Assembly (NCBI GenBank): GCA_917880885.1
Contig: OU862915.1
Span: 40,866,676-40,930,675 of the forward strand
Source of the DNA: Limnephilus marmoratus
Taxonomy: Eukaryota > Arthropoda > Insecta > Trichoptera > Limnephilidae
Direction: 5' to 3'
DNA length: 64,000 nucleotides
Positions 34,673-45,697 of the stretch are shown here, piece after piece. Numbering within the stretch: position 1 is the stretch's first letter; each line of letters starts with the position of its first letter. The position numbers and the translations under genes are program-made. The notes beneath the pieces are model-generated. The model was not told the DNA's origin. It saw only the letters and a list, made by a program, of their open reading frames with translations, and ran no database searches.

Positions 34673-34764
34673 TCTTATCTCGGAAGATTTTTTTAATGTA
34701 GATGAGTGTTTCAGGCTGATAATTATTAAAATTAATAAATTACTTCGTTTTTACCACTTTTATT

Positions 34765-34817
34765 GTTTACAATACCGACATGTTTCGCCAGCAAAGCTGA
34801 CTTCTTCAGGGTTTTGA
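34765..34817 (-). ncRNA. Hammerhead-ribozyme-like motif (Penelope-like element remnant?)
   Basis: The minus strand gives core CTGAAGA, stem II GTCAGC(TTT)GCTGGC, core GAAA, a minimal stem III (ACATGT) and GTC at the expected cleavage site (after 34777). Sequences outside pair as stem I (CAAAACC against GGTATTG, six of seven). This is the order and content of a hammerhead. Penelope-like retroelements are known to carry hammerheads with very short stem III. Position 7 of the core is A where U is usual, which is tolerated. No Penelope RT was seen nearby. Activity is untested. Confidence 0.55.
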
Positions 34818-35040
34818 CAGAACTAATTTTAAAAATAGACATGTATAGGTAATAGAGAAAAATAATCGACATAAACAATAATAAAATTAGAAAGAAAATA
34901 ATGTTTAAGGGACGAGGGGCAATATAGAACAATTAAAATTTTAAAAATTTATTTTAATTTTTTTTTAATTTTTTATAAGTTTGCTGTGTTAGAAGAAGTG
35001 ATAATTATTGCTTATAATAATTAAAACATCGTAATAGTTC

Positions 35041-35658
35041 TTTTTACATTAACTTCACACAGAAAATATTTCCCTCAAGGGCTATGTCATCATTGCAGTG
35101 TATGGAGGGTCTTTTTGAGGAGCTGAAGGAGTGAACATGGGTCTTGAAGAGACACATATTGTAGGAGGGGCGAAACACAGAGGTCGGCAAATCGTAAAAA
35201 CGACCCGTTCTCATGTGGCAAATGTCCAATGTGTACATAAGTTGACCGGGTGTTCGGCGTGTTTCCCGACGACGCTCCATAGATGCCGAGGGGACCAATG
35301 ACGCTAGTTCCTCAGGGCATCTTCCATTGTAATATTGGTAGAACAAGGACAGTATTCCCACCAGAAGCCTCTACTCTAAATATAGCAATCCGTTTGTTAA
35401 TATTGGAAAATCCATCAAATGTTCCACCCGTTTCTGCACTGAGTCGAGGTTTTTTTTCAGATATTTTTTAGCTCCATACAAGATATGGCTGCCAAATTCA
35501 ACCGTTGGGCGCACCTGCGATTTGTACAGGGTTAGCAGTTGTGTACTAAAGTTTATGCGGGACCTGTACAGTACGCCTAGTTTTTGAGGAGCTAATTTAA
35601 CTCCGGCTTCGATGGAGCCCTCGTACCTGAGCTGGTCACTTAAAGTTACACCAAGCAA
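35041..35658 (-). pseudogene. LINE RT C-terminal fragment with 3' tail
   Basis: The minus strand reads MLGVTLSDQLRYEG, SQVRPTVEFGSHILYG, LDSVQKRVEHLMDF in one frame, then FYQYYNGRCPEELASLVPS, MRTGRFYDLPTSVFRPSYN in another. This is the post-RT tail of a non-LTR element of a different family from the Jockey-like copies. It ends AAGTTAATGTAAAAAG at about 35040. Tails of the same family lie at 39140-39370 and 47025-47190. Confidence 0.75.
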
Positions 35659-35824
35659 ATCAATGGAGGACTTGTTCGGAAGAATGCTTCCATTGAAGGA
35701 GACAAGATTTTCATTTCGATCCCTTTTAGACGTAATCAGACATGATTGGGTCTTTGAAATAATTAATTCAATGACTCTGTGGTGTATTGTGGATTCCTTC
35801 GATAATCAATATCTACAACTATGA

Positions 35825-36920
35825 CGATCGGAAGTTTCAATCATTACTTCAGTTAGTCTAGATTATGATATTGTTTACATGAACATCTAACTGCAATAAT
35901 TATAATTATTGCTTATAATAATTGTTACCCTTTGTGCTATGCATAAAAATCTTGTCTTAAACGTTAGTTTATCAATTAAATTACGTTGTTTTAGTAGCTA
36001 TATTTATAAAGCATTTGAGTAATTTTCGCAGATGCATTTTACGTAGAATAATATTATTTATTTATTTTCCTTGAAGGCGGATAATAGAGAGGGCTATGTT
36101 TACAAACACCGAGTTACCAGCACAATAATGTATTAGTTATCATTTATCATCTATAATAGTTAAAATGAACAAGTATACAGAAGACTACTGCACGGGTCAA
36201 AAGGTCGCTTTCTTGAAGATTGTTGGACTTCAATCCTGTACAGAGGCGACTCTAGGGATCTAGAAGTGGAGAGTCCATAGAAAATAAATGATTAAGAGTT
36301 AATATTGAAAATGCGTGGCGAATGACACGCTTTCGCGAACTCTCGTGAACTAATTATTCAAGATGGCATTGTTTATTACACAAAAAAATTTTGACTGCAA
36401 TTTTTTGACATTTCACTCTAATATATTAACAATCTTAGATCGTAGGAATCTTTGTCGCACCGCGGGCATGACCCAAAATCTCTTGAAAATATATTTAGTG
36501 TGATACTAAGCATACCCCAGATATGATAGTGTTTACCTCCTTTGTCTGTATAGCAAAGAAAAAGAAAGGAGATAGTTTGGGGACACAATTCAAAGTGACC
36601 CACGGTTGATATATATGTACAATAACTTATTATTTGACCGCTAGATGGCAATAGAACCCGCTATTATGATATGAATCTGCTCGAATATTAAAATACATTT
36701 AAAATCGTATTTTCTAATTATTGCTGCATATTTTTCGGTAGTCATTGACCAAATGACCTCTATGCAACAGCCGCCACTGATGCTGTACCTCCATAGCAAT
36801 TGCTGTGGTTTATACAATTATACATCCATATTTCATCGAAAGACGTTCTTATGATCGTACAGGGCGGTTCCAATGAGAAAGATTAATTATTCTCCGTACC
36901 AGCTTTTCAAAATAATAACT
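35825..36920. other. AT-rich intergenic DNA, no gene seen
   Basis: No domain, repeat end or splice logic recognised. Confidence 0.4.
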
Positions 36921-36923
36921 CAA

Positions 36924-37430
36924 CTAGCAGACCCGGCCACACGTTGCTGTGGCTAACGAAACACAACGCCATTACCCAATCTTTATAAAATCCACACCAC
37001 CCGCTTGCCAGCTGCCCGCTGCCCGCTGCCTGAATTGAATATTTGAATTTCTCGGCTTTCTCTACTATAATAAGCATGTGTTATACATATAAACTAATTA
37101 ACTCGCCACTAATTATACAATGCTTGTAATGCAACACTGGATATTTGAAAAGGGAAAATCAAATACCTACTTACTCTAGACATCTATTTCCAATTTCTTC
37201 CGTAGAACGAATTTCAAAAGTGACTATAATACGGCCCGCCAGCCGTTTTAAATAGCACAAAAATATGTTTTCTTTGAATTTCTCGGCTTTTCTCTAATAT
37301 AATTTACATGTATTATACATATAAACATTTCTCTTCAATCACTCTATCTATTGGTGAAAACCGTATGAAAATCCGTTGCGTAATTTAAAAGATTAACGCG
37401 CACATTTTTAAGAAACTTCATTAAAATCGA
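36924..37430 (-). mobile_element. Non-autonomous Helitron, copy 1
   Basis: On the minus strand the 3' end has a perfect hairpin GCCACA(GCAACG)TGTGGC, 8 bases, then CTAG followed by host T, the Helitron signature. It is about 90% or more identical by eye to 44599-45112 over most of its length. The 5' end near 37430 is degenerate. No ORF. Confidence 0.75.
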
Positions 37431-38370
37431 TTTTATTTCATTCCAAATTTGCTTTAATTTATACCTACATCCAAAAATGCTGTAAGGCGTGATAATAAAT
37501 CTATTACAATTTTGTACTTTTTGTAATTATTTTTTGATCATTATTATTTATCATTTTTCAATTACGTCTAAGCAAAATAAGAATGTAAAAAAACCCTATA
37601 TAATATATATTAATTTGTAAGAGCGTAAATTGATAGACAGAACAGATAAATTCTCGTCATAAATAAGTGTTCGGATATTTTTTTTATGATTTTATTTGAA
37701 CTAAAATTAAAAGTTTGAAATATGCGTTTACTAGATAACGTATTGATTTACAATAATGTATGATTACATGGTATGAAATATGTCTTGCAAAACAAGAGTT
37801 TTCGTTTGAAAATTTAACAAATCTGCCAACGATCTATGGTATAACTTTATACTAAAAATAAACATTTTTTCTCAAATTTAAAACTTGGGTTTCCTAGATT
37901 AAAGAACAATCTCTCGAAATCAATTTATATTTTATTGTGGAAAAGATTCAATACGTCGAAAATTCGATTTAAAAATTACATATTTCCGGTTTTATCTGGT
38001 TATACCCTTTTAAGGTACAGATTGAATATTAAATAATTAAGTTATTGATTCTTCACATGTAGCAAACACTTTGTGAGAATACATAATTATAATAAGATTG
38101 CATAGAAATGGGATAGGTCTACGTCTTAATAATCTTGAAGACCTTGAAATAAAAAGTCATTAAAAATAAATAAAATTAATTTACTTAATAAACAATTAGA
38201 TTTGTCTAACACCCTCATATTTAAAATATTTCCATTTTGCCGCCCCCAATTTCAACCCTCCCTCTTAGGCACCTCCCTCCTCGCCACCATCTAAGTTGAT
38301 GTTCTGTCTCCCTCTTCTAATTTTCTTTTAAATACCATATATATCCGTATTATGTTCATTATATTTTTAT
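37431..38370. other. AT-rich intergenic DNA, no gene seen
   Basis: No feature recognised; a pyrimidine-rich stretch lies at 38240-38320. Confidence 0.4.
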
Positions 38371-38415
38371 TCACCCCTGAAGAAGGTTCAGGATGAACCG
38401 AAACCGGTTGGATTA
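38371..38415 (+). ncRNA. Hammerhead-like core, weaker stem I
   Basis: CTGAAGA, then stem II GGTTCA(GGA)TGAACC with six perfect pairs, then GAAA and a minimal stem III ACCGGT followed by T. Stem I pairing (CCC/GGA) is poor. It resembles the motif at 34765-34817 in plan, not in sequence. Probably a decayed relative. Confidence 0.4.
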
Positions 38416-38647
38416 AGAAATAATATAGTGGAACTGAAACAAAGTAAATTATTTCGTTTATTATAATATAATTAATTATAATTTCACGGTATTCAAAATC
38501 AAGGCCAGTACATTTTTTATACTTCATTTTAGTTAATAGCTTAGTATAATGTTAATTTAATTAAATTTAATCTCAAACATAAGTTGAGAGGTAAGACTCT
38601 TGACTATTTTTATTCGATTGATTTGTTTAATTTCACAATTAATTAAT

Positions 38648-39043
38648 TAATATATATATTATAAAAGAAAGTGTACTAGAATGTGCGTGCGGCTAAAACT
38701 CTGAAACGAGTCTCGGTACGATCAAGTTTTATGGTGTGGATGCCCACTATCCGCCATCCATGAAGAAGTTTCCCGATTTTACCTGAAGGGTGTGCTTTTG
38801 AAGATATACACGCACACTCTAGAAATTTCTAGGACAGTCCAGAAATCGGGAACATCATCGTGGAACACTCCAGAACACTCTTGAATGTTGTGGAATGTTC
38901 TGGAACATTGTGAACCATTCGAAGCCTTTTTTGTATGGTGGGGCTACCCTTTGGTAGGGGTATATAAAGCAAGATCCGCCGTGGGTTCGAACGTCAGTTT
39001 AATCTCATTTCAACTCCCCGAGCGAAGCCGGGTACCCCAGCTA
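38648..39043 (+). mobile_element. Non-autonomous Helitron carrying a heat-shock-type promoter
   Basis: The 3' end at 39043 is CTAG followed by host T, preceded by a hairpin CCCG(AGCGAAGC)CGGG and TACCCCAG. The 5' end is less sure, near ATATATATTATAAAAGAAAG at about 38650, similar to the starts of the other Helitrons here. The inside holds an array of heat-shock elements, a TATA box and an initiator (next entry). No ORF was recognised. Confidence 0.65.
38822..38998 (+). promoter_or_regulatory. Heat-shock elements, TATA box and initiator inside the Helitron
   Basis: GAA units start at about 38863, 38873, 38883, 38893 and 38903, a 10-bp period; GAATGTTCTGGAA at 38893-38905 is a perfect three-unit heat-shock element, and TTCGAA follows at about 38919. 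Another GAAATTTC lies at 38822. Then TATATAAAG at 38961-38969 and TCAGT at 38994-38998, 33 bases from the TATAAA. Order and spacing are those of an insect hsp promoter. It points to the right and its start site lies 47 bases from the Helitron end. Confidence 0.7.
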
Positions 39044-39054
39044 GTTATAAATAA

Positions 39055-39525
39055 TATAAAGTATATTTGCGGCATGTTCAAGAGTGAAAAATAATACTAT
39101 TTGTATGGTTCTTGTGTGAAAAGGTCATTCAGAATTGAAACGTTGCTTTTTTTACATTAACTCCACTAAAATAATTTTCCTCAGGGCCTTTGTCATCTGA
39201 GATGCTGTGTGGAGGGTTTTTTTGAGGAGAGGAAGAAATAAACATTGGTCTTGAAGAGACCCATGTTGTAGGAAGGAGGAAACACAGAGGCCGGAAAATC
39301 ATTCCACAGCCGTGCTGTTGAATACAAGAACGAGTCGAAGAAGCGACCCGTTCTCATGGGACAATGAGAACTTGAATTGGTTTTAGCCGTTTTGGGTGAC
39401 CAGGTCTGAATAGGTACTTCCCCGCCTCCTTCCCCTACCCACAACATTCATACCCCTATCGGGGATGCCATTGTCTCACTGGCTCCAAAGAGGAGGAATT
39501 GGAACTCTTGGGCAATATTCACATA
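39055..39525 (-). repeat. SINE-like repeat interrupted by a LINE tail
   Basis: Outer parts (39380-39525 and 39055-39140, minus strand) match 33010-33290. Between them, at about 39141-39370, is a 5'-truncated LINE end reading MRTGRFFDSFLYSTARLWND and PASVFPPSYNMGLFK, with tail GAGTTAATGTAAAAAAA. The junctions match the intact repeat (CAAG|CAACG), so the LINE end inserted into the repeat. Confidence 0.7.
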
Positions 39526-39529
39526 AAAA

Positions 39530-40535
39530 AAAATCATTAGCATAAATGTTTTGCGATTTGACTACTATAATTGAGTTATGTATTGGAGTAATGCAAACGA
39601 TGTTATAAATGTTAAGCAAGGTATTAGCTAGTTAAGGTCGTGAAGTAATGTTGCATTTCACAAAATAAGGGTTTATAAATGCCTTCGGAGTAAATCACAA
39701 TATTCAAACAGATGCGTACATCAGGATTCAAACTGTTTATTCGACTTCAGAAAAGAAAAATTCAATTGAAACTAAAAATTAAATACTTTTATAAACTTCC
39801 CTATGAAAAACAAAAATAAATGAAAACAATATAATAATAATAATAATAATAAATTTATTTCGCATAAAATTATACAATGAAACATATGTGGAAACTTTGA
39901 CTAGCCAACTAGGAATGGATCCTGTTTTAGGCCAGTCAAATTGAAAAATTTCGTTCATATCATAATTTCATATTACATTGATTAATTATATAAACATATT
40001 ATTTATTGAATGAAACAAGTGTTACGATAGAATTCCTCGTAGAAGCTTTAGTTAATAACTACAATTTTGAACTCATAAAAAAAAGAATAAGCGAAGAGAA
40101 AAAAACAATGTCTTAAAGTACAGATTTAGTATCGAATGCTTGTTTAACAATAGATAAATGTTTGAACATGTGAATCGCTTGCAAAAATTGAGAAACGAGA
40201 CAATCTTCAAGCGTGATGACAAAATCCATATTATAATTGACGTGGATGTTTAAACATGATTACAAAAAATAATTATAATTAACGTGAGTGACGTATCCCT
40301 CAACTTTACGAGCGGGTAAAGAAACTCAAAAAGAATGTGACTCGAAAAGGATGCAGCAAATGAATAAAAACAATTTGTTTATAAATATGACTTAAGTTAG
40401 TGTATAAATAGTGACATGAGAAAGTGGTTGATAACCAATTGTATTTATTTCCCTTTCCTTGCTTCATTTTTTCATCCTACTAAGATATTTTCCCTTAGAG
40501 CACTTAATATAAAATAAAACCGGTAAAGTAAATAA
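39530..40535. other. AT-rich intergenic DNA, no gene seen
   Basis: Contains a short (AAT)n run at 39832-39852. Nothing else recognised. Confidence 0.4.
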
Positions 40536-40539
40536 AATC

Positions 40540-40775
40540 CAGATGGTAATAATAAAAAGAAAGATCACCGCAGGAGTTGAATGTAGAACAATGGGAAGGG
40601 TATTGATAAAATAGTAGACAATTATGTTCTGAAGTGATAAGTACGTGTTTTTGTTATATTATGTATAGTACGTAATTTTGTATAATTTTGTACGTATTTT
40701 GTATAAATTATAATTTACGTTATTTTGTATAATAAAAAGAAAGATCTCCGCAGGAATTGAATGTAGAAAAATAAT
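40540..40775 (+). repeat. Direct repeat of ~40 bp, 190 bp apart
   Basis: AATAAAAAGAAAGATC(A/T)CCGCAGGA(G/A)TTGAATGTAGAA occurs at about 40547 and 40730. Confidence 0.8.
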
Positions 40776-41234
40776 ATATATAATGTGAAACTTTCCGAAA
40801 AACTGTAATTTTTATAAACCCTATTCAAATTCGCTGATCGTATTTACTTGTTGTCCCTTTCTGAAACGATAAGTGGGCAAAACATAAATAACTGTTTCCC
40901 AGTGACATTTGGTAAGAACACCGCGGTTACAAGTATGTGCACCGAGACCACACGTGGTTGAAAAGGTCATCATATTATTCGATAGCGTAATCATAAAACC
41001 TTCCTCAAATTAAATGCAAAAAGGGAAAACAAATTGTGGTTAATGATTGTGATTATTTTTACTTTTGGTTTTTGATAGCTTTACCGCACAAAATAAAACG
41101 TGAGATAAAATTCATCATAAATATTTGTAATATTGCGTGTTCCAAACCAAAAGAATGTATGCGACAAATAATAGATAATTTTAAATGAGAAAATAATGCG
41201 CATTTAGAGCTGTTGTGTGTTCATAATTATTATT

Positions 41235-41475
41235 AGTTTTCCTGGTACCTATGTTATTTATTATTTATATCATTACACGCTTTACGGACGTATATAAACA
41301 TTTTATAGACACAATAATAAATAATATAGGTACAAGGAAAACTTATGAGTCATACAGATACTCGCTTGTGATTATTTAATTATTGCAATTAAAAATAAAT
41401 TTAGATCTTACAATTGTGTTCAAAATTATTATAAGTTTTCTTGTACCTATATTATTTATTATTGTGTGTGTCAAG
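41235..41475. repeat. One sequence in three copies, inverted and direct
   Basis: TTTTCCTGGTACCTATGTTATTTATTATT (41237), its reverse complement AATAATAAATAATATAGGTAC (41313-41343), and again TTTTCTTGTACCTATATTAT (41427-41465). Copies 1 and 2 could form a hairpin. Possibly ends of small nested elements. Confidence 0.75.
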
Positions 41476-42004
41476 GCCATAATATCATACCTTAATAATA
41501 ATAATAATTATCATGTACACAATAATTTTGTGGATCAGTAAACATGAAGCAAAAAATGCTATTTATATATATACATATTTTTTTTCTTGTTTTACAATAG
41601 TTGGTAGTTACAATATTGCAATAAACTCAAATTTGAATTGTAATATCAAGTTAGCTTAGATTATGTTAGTAATATAAGTACATGTTTTAGAAATATTTAT
41701 GAATTAACAAGAACTCCGGTTTGGGTAAAGGCCTCCTCCGAAGATGCCCATATTTGTCGGTCTTGTGCAAGGGAGTACCAGTCAAAGTATAAAGGTGTTG
41801 TGTTCTTCTTTTTTGTTGCCCTCCATAACTTCCGAAATTCCCATAATATCTTAGTTAATTTTACTTGAACATTCTTCCAGTTCTAAGATTCGGTCGTATG
41901 ATGACAGGGTGTTGACATTGTATGTTATAATTTTTAATTGTCGGCTTAACTTTGTGTGATATTTCAAAGTTTTTAATGTTGAGCTTGAGTTTTGTAACTT
42001 GACC

Positions 42005-42240
42005 CTTTCACGCACTTTTCCACAAATGATCACCTAGTCAAACCACGTTATGCACTTGCACTATAAAAGTATAATAAATACTAAATAATACAACAACAAC
42101 TTGAGACCAAATGGGAAAATAATTCACCGACTCCAGACTCCAGGGTTCGGCTCGATGGAACTCCTAATTGGACCTATAAATCCTACTGATCCCTCAATAT
42201 AAATATTTAAAAAATCTTTTGTAATCCTATATGTAGTTAA
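42005..42240 (+). repeat. Dispersed repeat copy (family also at 16441 and 24830)
   Basis: Matches 24850-25110 with small gaps. The RTE-type LINE fragment begins where the match stops, so the LINE probably inserted here. Confidence 0.65.
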
Positions 42241-42244
42241 TCGG

Positions 42245-43122
42245 ACGTTGACTATCATGTTGGCTATGCCGACTTTGCTTACTACGGCCCGGAACAGCTC
42301 TACGGTAGACTGGCCAAACCACTGTCTCAAGTTTTTCAGCCACGAAGTTCTCCTTCTTCCGGTGCCCTGTCTTCCGGCAATCTTTCCCTGCAATATGAGA
42401 TACAAGATCTCATACTTCTATGGATGTCTCATTACATGTCCAAGATATTGAAATTTTCGGATATTTAAAGTTTTAATAACTTCTTTTTCTTATTCATCCT
42501 AACCATAACATCTTCATTCGTAACCCTGTCCATCCAGCTTATTTTAAGTATTCTTTTGTAGATCCACATCTCGTATGCCTCAAGTCACCTAACTAGTTCT
42601 TCGGTAAGCGTTCATGCTTCCATTCCATAAAATAATATCGAAAACACTTAGCATTCGCATTCGCAATCCAAGGTTGAGATCATGACTGCAGAACATCTTT
42701 TTCATGTGGATAAAGGTTGCACGAGCTTGCTCAATGCGGTATTTGATTTCAACCGAAGGATCCCATCTAGCATTTACATTGCAGCCCAAGGATACAATAC
42801 TCTATACCTTCTCTAGTTTTGTTCCAGCAATATAAAGATTTTCATCTAATGCATTATTTTTGCTTATGAGCATGTATTTTGTTTTATTTATATTCAGTTC
42901 TAGCCCAAAATTCTCACAAGCCTTCACTACTTGATTCAGCAAAAGTTGTAGATCCTCAATGTTATTTGTTAGAAGTACCGTATCATCTGCATAACGCAGG
43001 TTGTTCAAAATCTTCCCATTTATAACAAGTCCTTGAGTAGCTTCTTGCTGAGCTTCATTAAATATTTCTTCTGAATATAAGTTGAACAGCATAGGTGAAA
43101 GAAAGATTCTTTCTTCCTGCAA
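42245..43122 (-). pseudogene. RTE-type LINE fragment (RT to C-terminus), degenerate
   Basis: Minus-strand readings: LSPMLFNLYSEEIFNEAQQE, NLRYADDTVLLTNNIEDLQ (intact YADD), FGLELNINKTKYMLIS, then, after a frame break near 42800, GCNVNARWDPSVEIKYRI and, after more breaks, GKIAGRQGTGRRRTSWLKNL ending IVNVR at about 42245. Same family as 45798-46813. 5'-truncated and dead. Confidence 0.85.
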
Positions 43123-43444
43123 TTGTAAAATAGGTACAGGCGAGTATTTACATGACTCAGCCTTGATATTATTATTGCAATTAAAAATAAATTTATATCT
43201 AACAGTCCTTAATAATACACGGAAGGTAATTAGGCTTAATAAATCAGTTTCCTATAATGTCATTAACAATTACAGGAAGAAAAATATAATCGGAAATGAT
43301 ATGTAAAATATATTTCTGTTAACAAATTTGATTTCATTGAATCAGAGTTCCAAACAACAACACGGCCCAAACTTCTTAGCAAGTAGGAAAAAAAACATAA
43401 AAAAATGTATTTAAAAATAAAACACCAAAGTTCAATTTACTACA

Positions 43445-43650
43445 TCTTAATATATAAAACAAAGTCGGGTTAGGTACACCATTTATAACTCAAGAAAGGC
43501 TGGACCCATTTTTATGATCTTTAATTTGTTGGATTTGTCTCCGCCCCGATTAGCAGAATAGCTCTTAAAAATCACGACAAAAAAGTTAAGAAAAAAATCT
43601 TTTTTCTCATACGTTTTGTACGGAACGAATTCTCATTTTTTTAAAGAGCT
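43445..43650. other. Possible Helitron 5' end
   Basis: ATCTTAATATATAAAACAAAGTCGG at about 43447 resembles the 5' starts of the other Helitrons in the window. No 3' end was found; low certainty. Confidence 0.25.
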
Positions 43651-43756
43651 GCAGCAGTATTGTGATAGATAGTAAGTATAATGTTGAATAGTGAGTGAAT
43701 TGAATTAAATATGAATCAGTATTGTGATAGATAGTAAGTATAATGTTGAATAGTGT
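43651..43756 (+). repeat. Tandem duplication, 39-bp core
   Basis: CAGTATTGTGATAGATAGTA AGTATAATGTTGAATAGTG occurs twice, starting at about 43651 and 43718. Exact or nearly exact, so recent. Confidence 0.85.
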
Positions 43757-43759
43757 TAA

Positions 43760-44435
43760 TGGGCTGATTGTTTTGCTTTTGTTCTTAAGCATATAATGCT
43801 GCCCCTCTTTCTTACACACTAAATGTCAACAGTCGAAAATGAGACAAACGGTGAACGTATGTCTGCACCCTTCCCGTAAGTAAGTGATAACAAAATCAAA
43901 ACACGGGCAGTTGCGCATCGACAATTGCTTCATTGTGTAATGTTTTAAATAAATAAAAAGCTGAATTTAATTCAGCTAATAAGTTAACACGACAGTTATC
44001 GATTCTAAGGCGGTACGAAGTTTTCCGACTCGGCTAGTTATTCATAAAATAACTTAAAACGTCATTCACAGACAAACCAAGACCGACTGATGATAATACC
44101 AAAATAACACAAACGCAAAGAATTTATTTATTTCTCCTTCACAATTTAAATGCATTTTTAGCTTATTATTATTAGTCACACTAGGGTTCGCCTGTATCGG
44201 GGTTAATAATTTCACAATTTATTAAAAGTAACACACATAAATATTTCTCATTACCAAACCGTTAAGTATAAGAAAAATAATAAAATTAAAAAAAAAATAA
44301 AATGGCTTTGAAAATATGAGGAAATTTGTAAAAAAAATATTATATAGTTAACAACCGTTTTCAACAAGGGAGAAAATTAAAAAATATACTCGTATATTAC
44401 AAAAAATATATAGTTATAAAATATAAGTAAATAAA
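43760..44435. other. AT-rich intergenic DNA, no gene seen
   Basis: No feature recognised. Confidence 0.4.
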
Positions 44436-45418
44436 AATATAAGTTTATAAAAATATAAGTAAAAAAATAAAATAATGAAAAAAAGATTTGTAAGCTATCA
44501 CATATAAAAAAACAATATTTAAGTGAGTAAGAATCAAATAATTTTGAAATGAATGTAAATAAATACAAAGCTGGTAATGTATATAGTTTATAAAAATACT
44601 AGCAGACCCGGCCACACGTTGCTGTGGCTAACGAAACACAACGCCATTACCCAACCTTTATAAAATCCACACCACCCGCTTGCCAGCTGCCCGCTGCCTG
44701 AATTGAATATTTGAATTTATCGGCTTTTCTCTACTATAATAAGCATGTATTATGCATATAAACTAATTAACTCGCGACTAATTATACAATGCTTGCAATG
44801 CAACACTGGATATTTGAAAAGGAAAAATCAAATACCTACTTACTCTAAGACATTTATTTTCCAATTTCTTCCGTAGAACGAATTTCAAAAGTGACTATAG
44901 TACGGCCCGCCAGCCGTTTTAAATTGCACGAAAATATGTTTTCTTTAAATTTCTCGGCTTTTCTCTAATATAATTTACATGTATTATACATATAAACATT
45001 CCTCTTCAATCACTCTATATATTGGCGAAAACCGTATGAAAATACGTTGCGTAGTTTAAAAGATTAACGCGCACATACATTTTGAGCGACTTCATTTTAT
45101 ACTATGTAATGATGATGATGATGAAATGATTATGATATCAAAAAAAAAATAATAATGAAAAAACAAAGATTTATAAGCTATTAGATACATTTAAAAAAAA
45201 ACAATATTTAAGTGAGTAAGTATCAAATAATTTTGAAATGAATATAAATAAATACAAAGCTTGTAAAATATAAGTTTATAAAAATATAAGGAAAACAATA
45301 AAATAATGAAAAAACAAAGATTTATAAGCAATTACATATTTAAAAACAATATTTAAGTGAGTAAGTATCAAATAATTTTGAAATGAATATAAATAAATAC
45401 AAAGCTGGTAATGTACAT
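44436..45418 (+). repeat. AT-rich tandem repeat (~140-bp units) split by a Helitron
   Basis: Units at about 44440-44580, 45140-45262 and 45270-45415 share ACAATATTTAAGTGAGTAAG, CAAATAATTTTGAAATGAAT and AAATAAATACAAAGCTGGTA. The Helitron at 44599-45112 sits between units 1 and 2. Confidence 0.75.
44599..45112 (-). mobile_element. Non-autonomous Helitron, copy 2
   Basis: 3' end on the minus strand at 44599: hairpin GCCACA(GCAACG)TGTGGC, CGGGTCTG, CTAG, host T. 5' end near 45112, TCATTACATAGTATAAAATG. Near-identical to 36924-37430. It carries no gene. Confidence 0.8.
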
Positions 45419-45697
45419 ACCTAATTTTTAATTCGGTAATTTATTTTTCCCCGGCGTTAAATCGTTCAGCATTCTGCCACGTGACTTATCAATTTCGCTA
45501 AAAGGTTTTTAAAGAAGGGACTTCTGTATTTGAATATCTTTGGAAGGGACCTATATATAATTTATTCCCAAGTTAGGTAGGATTACGTACTTATATAAAT
45601 TAATTCTTTACTTTAAAATTAAGCAGTTCTGCAAAGATGAATACCACAAGTATCATAAGGCATTTTTGAGTCATCAAAAACTTGCAACTCATTTTTT

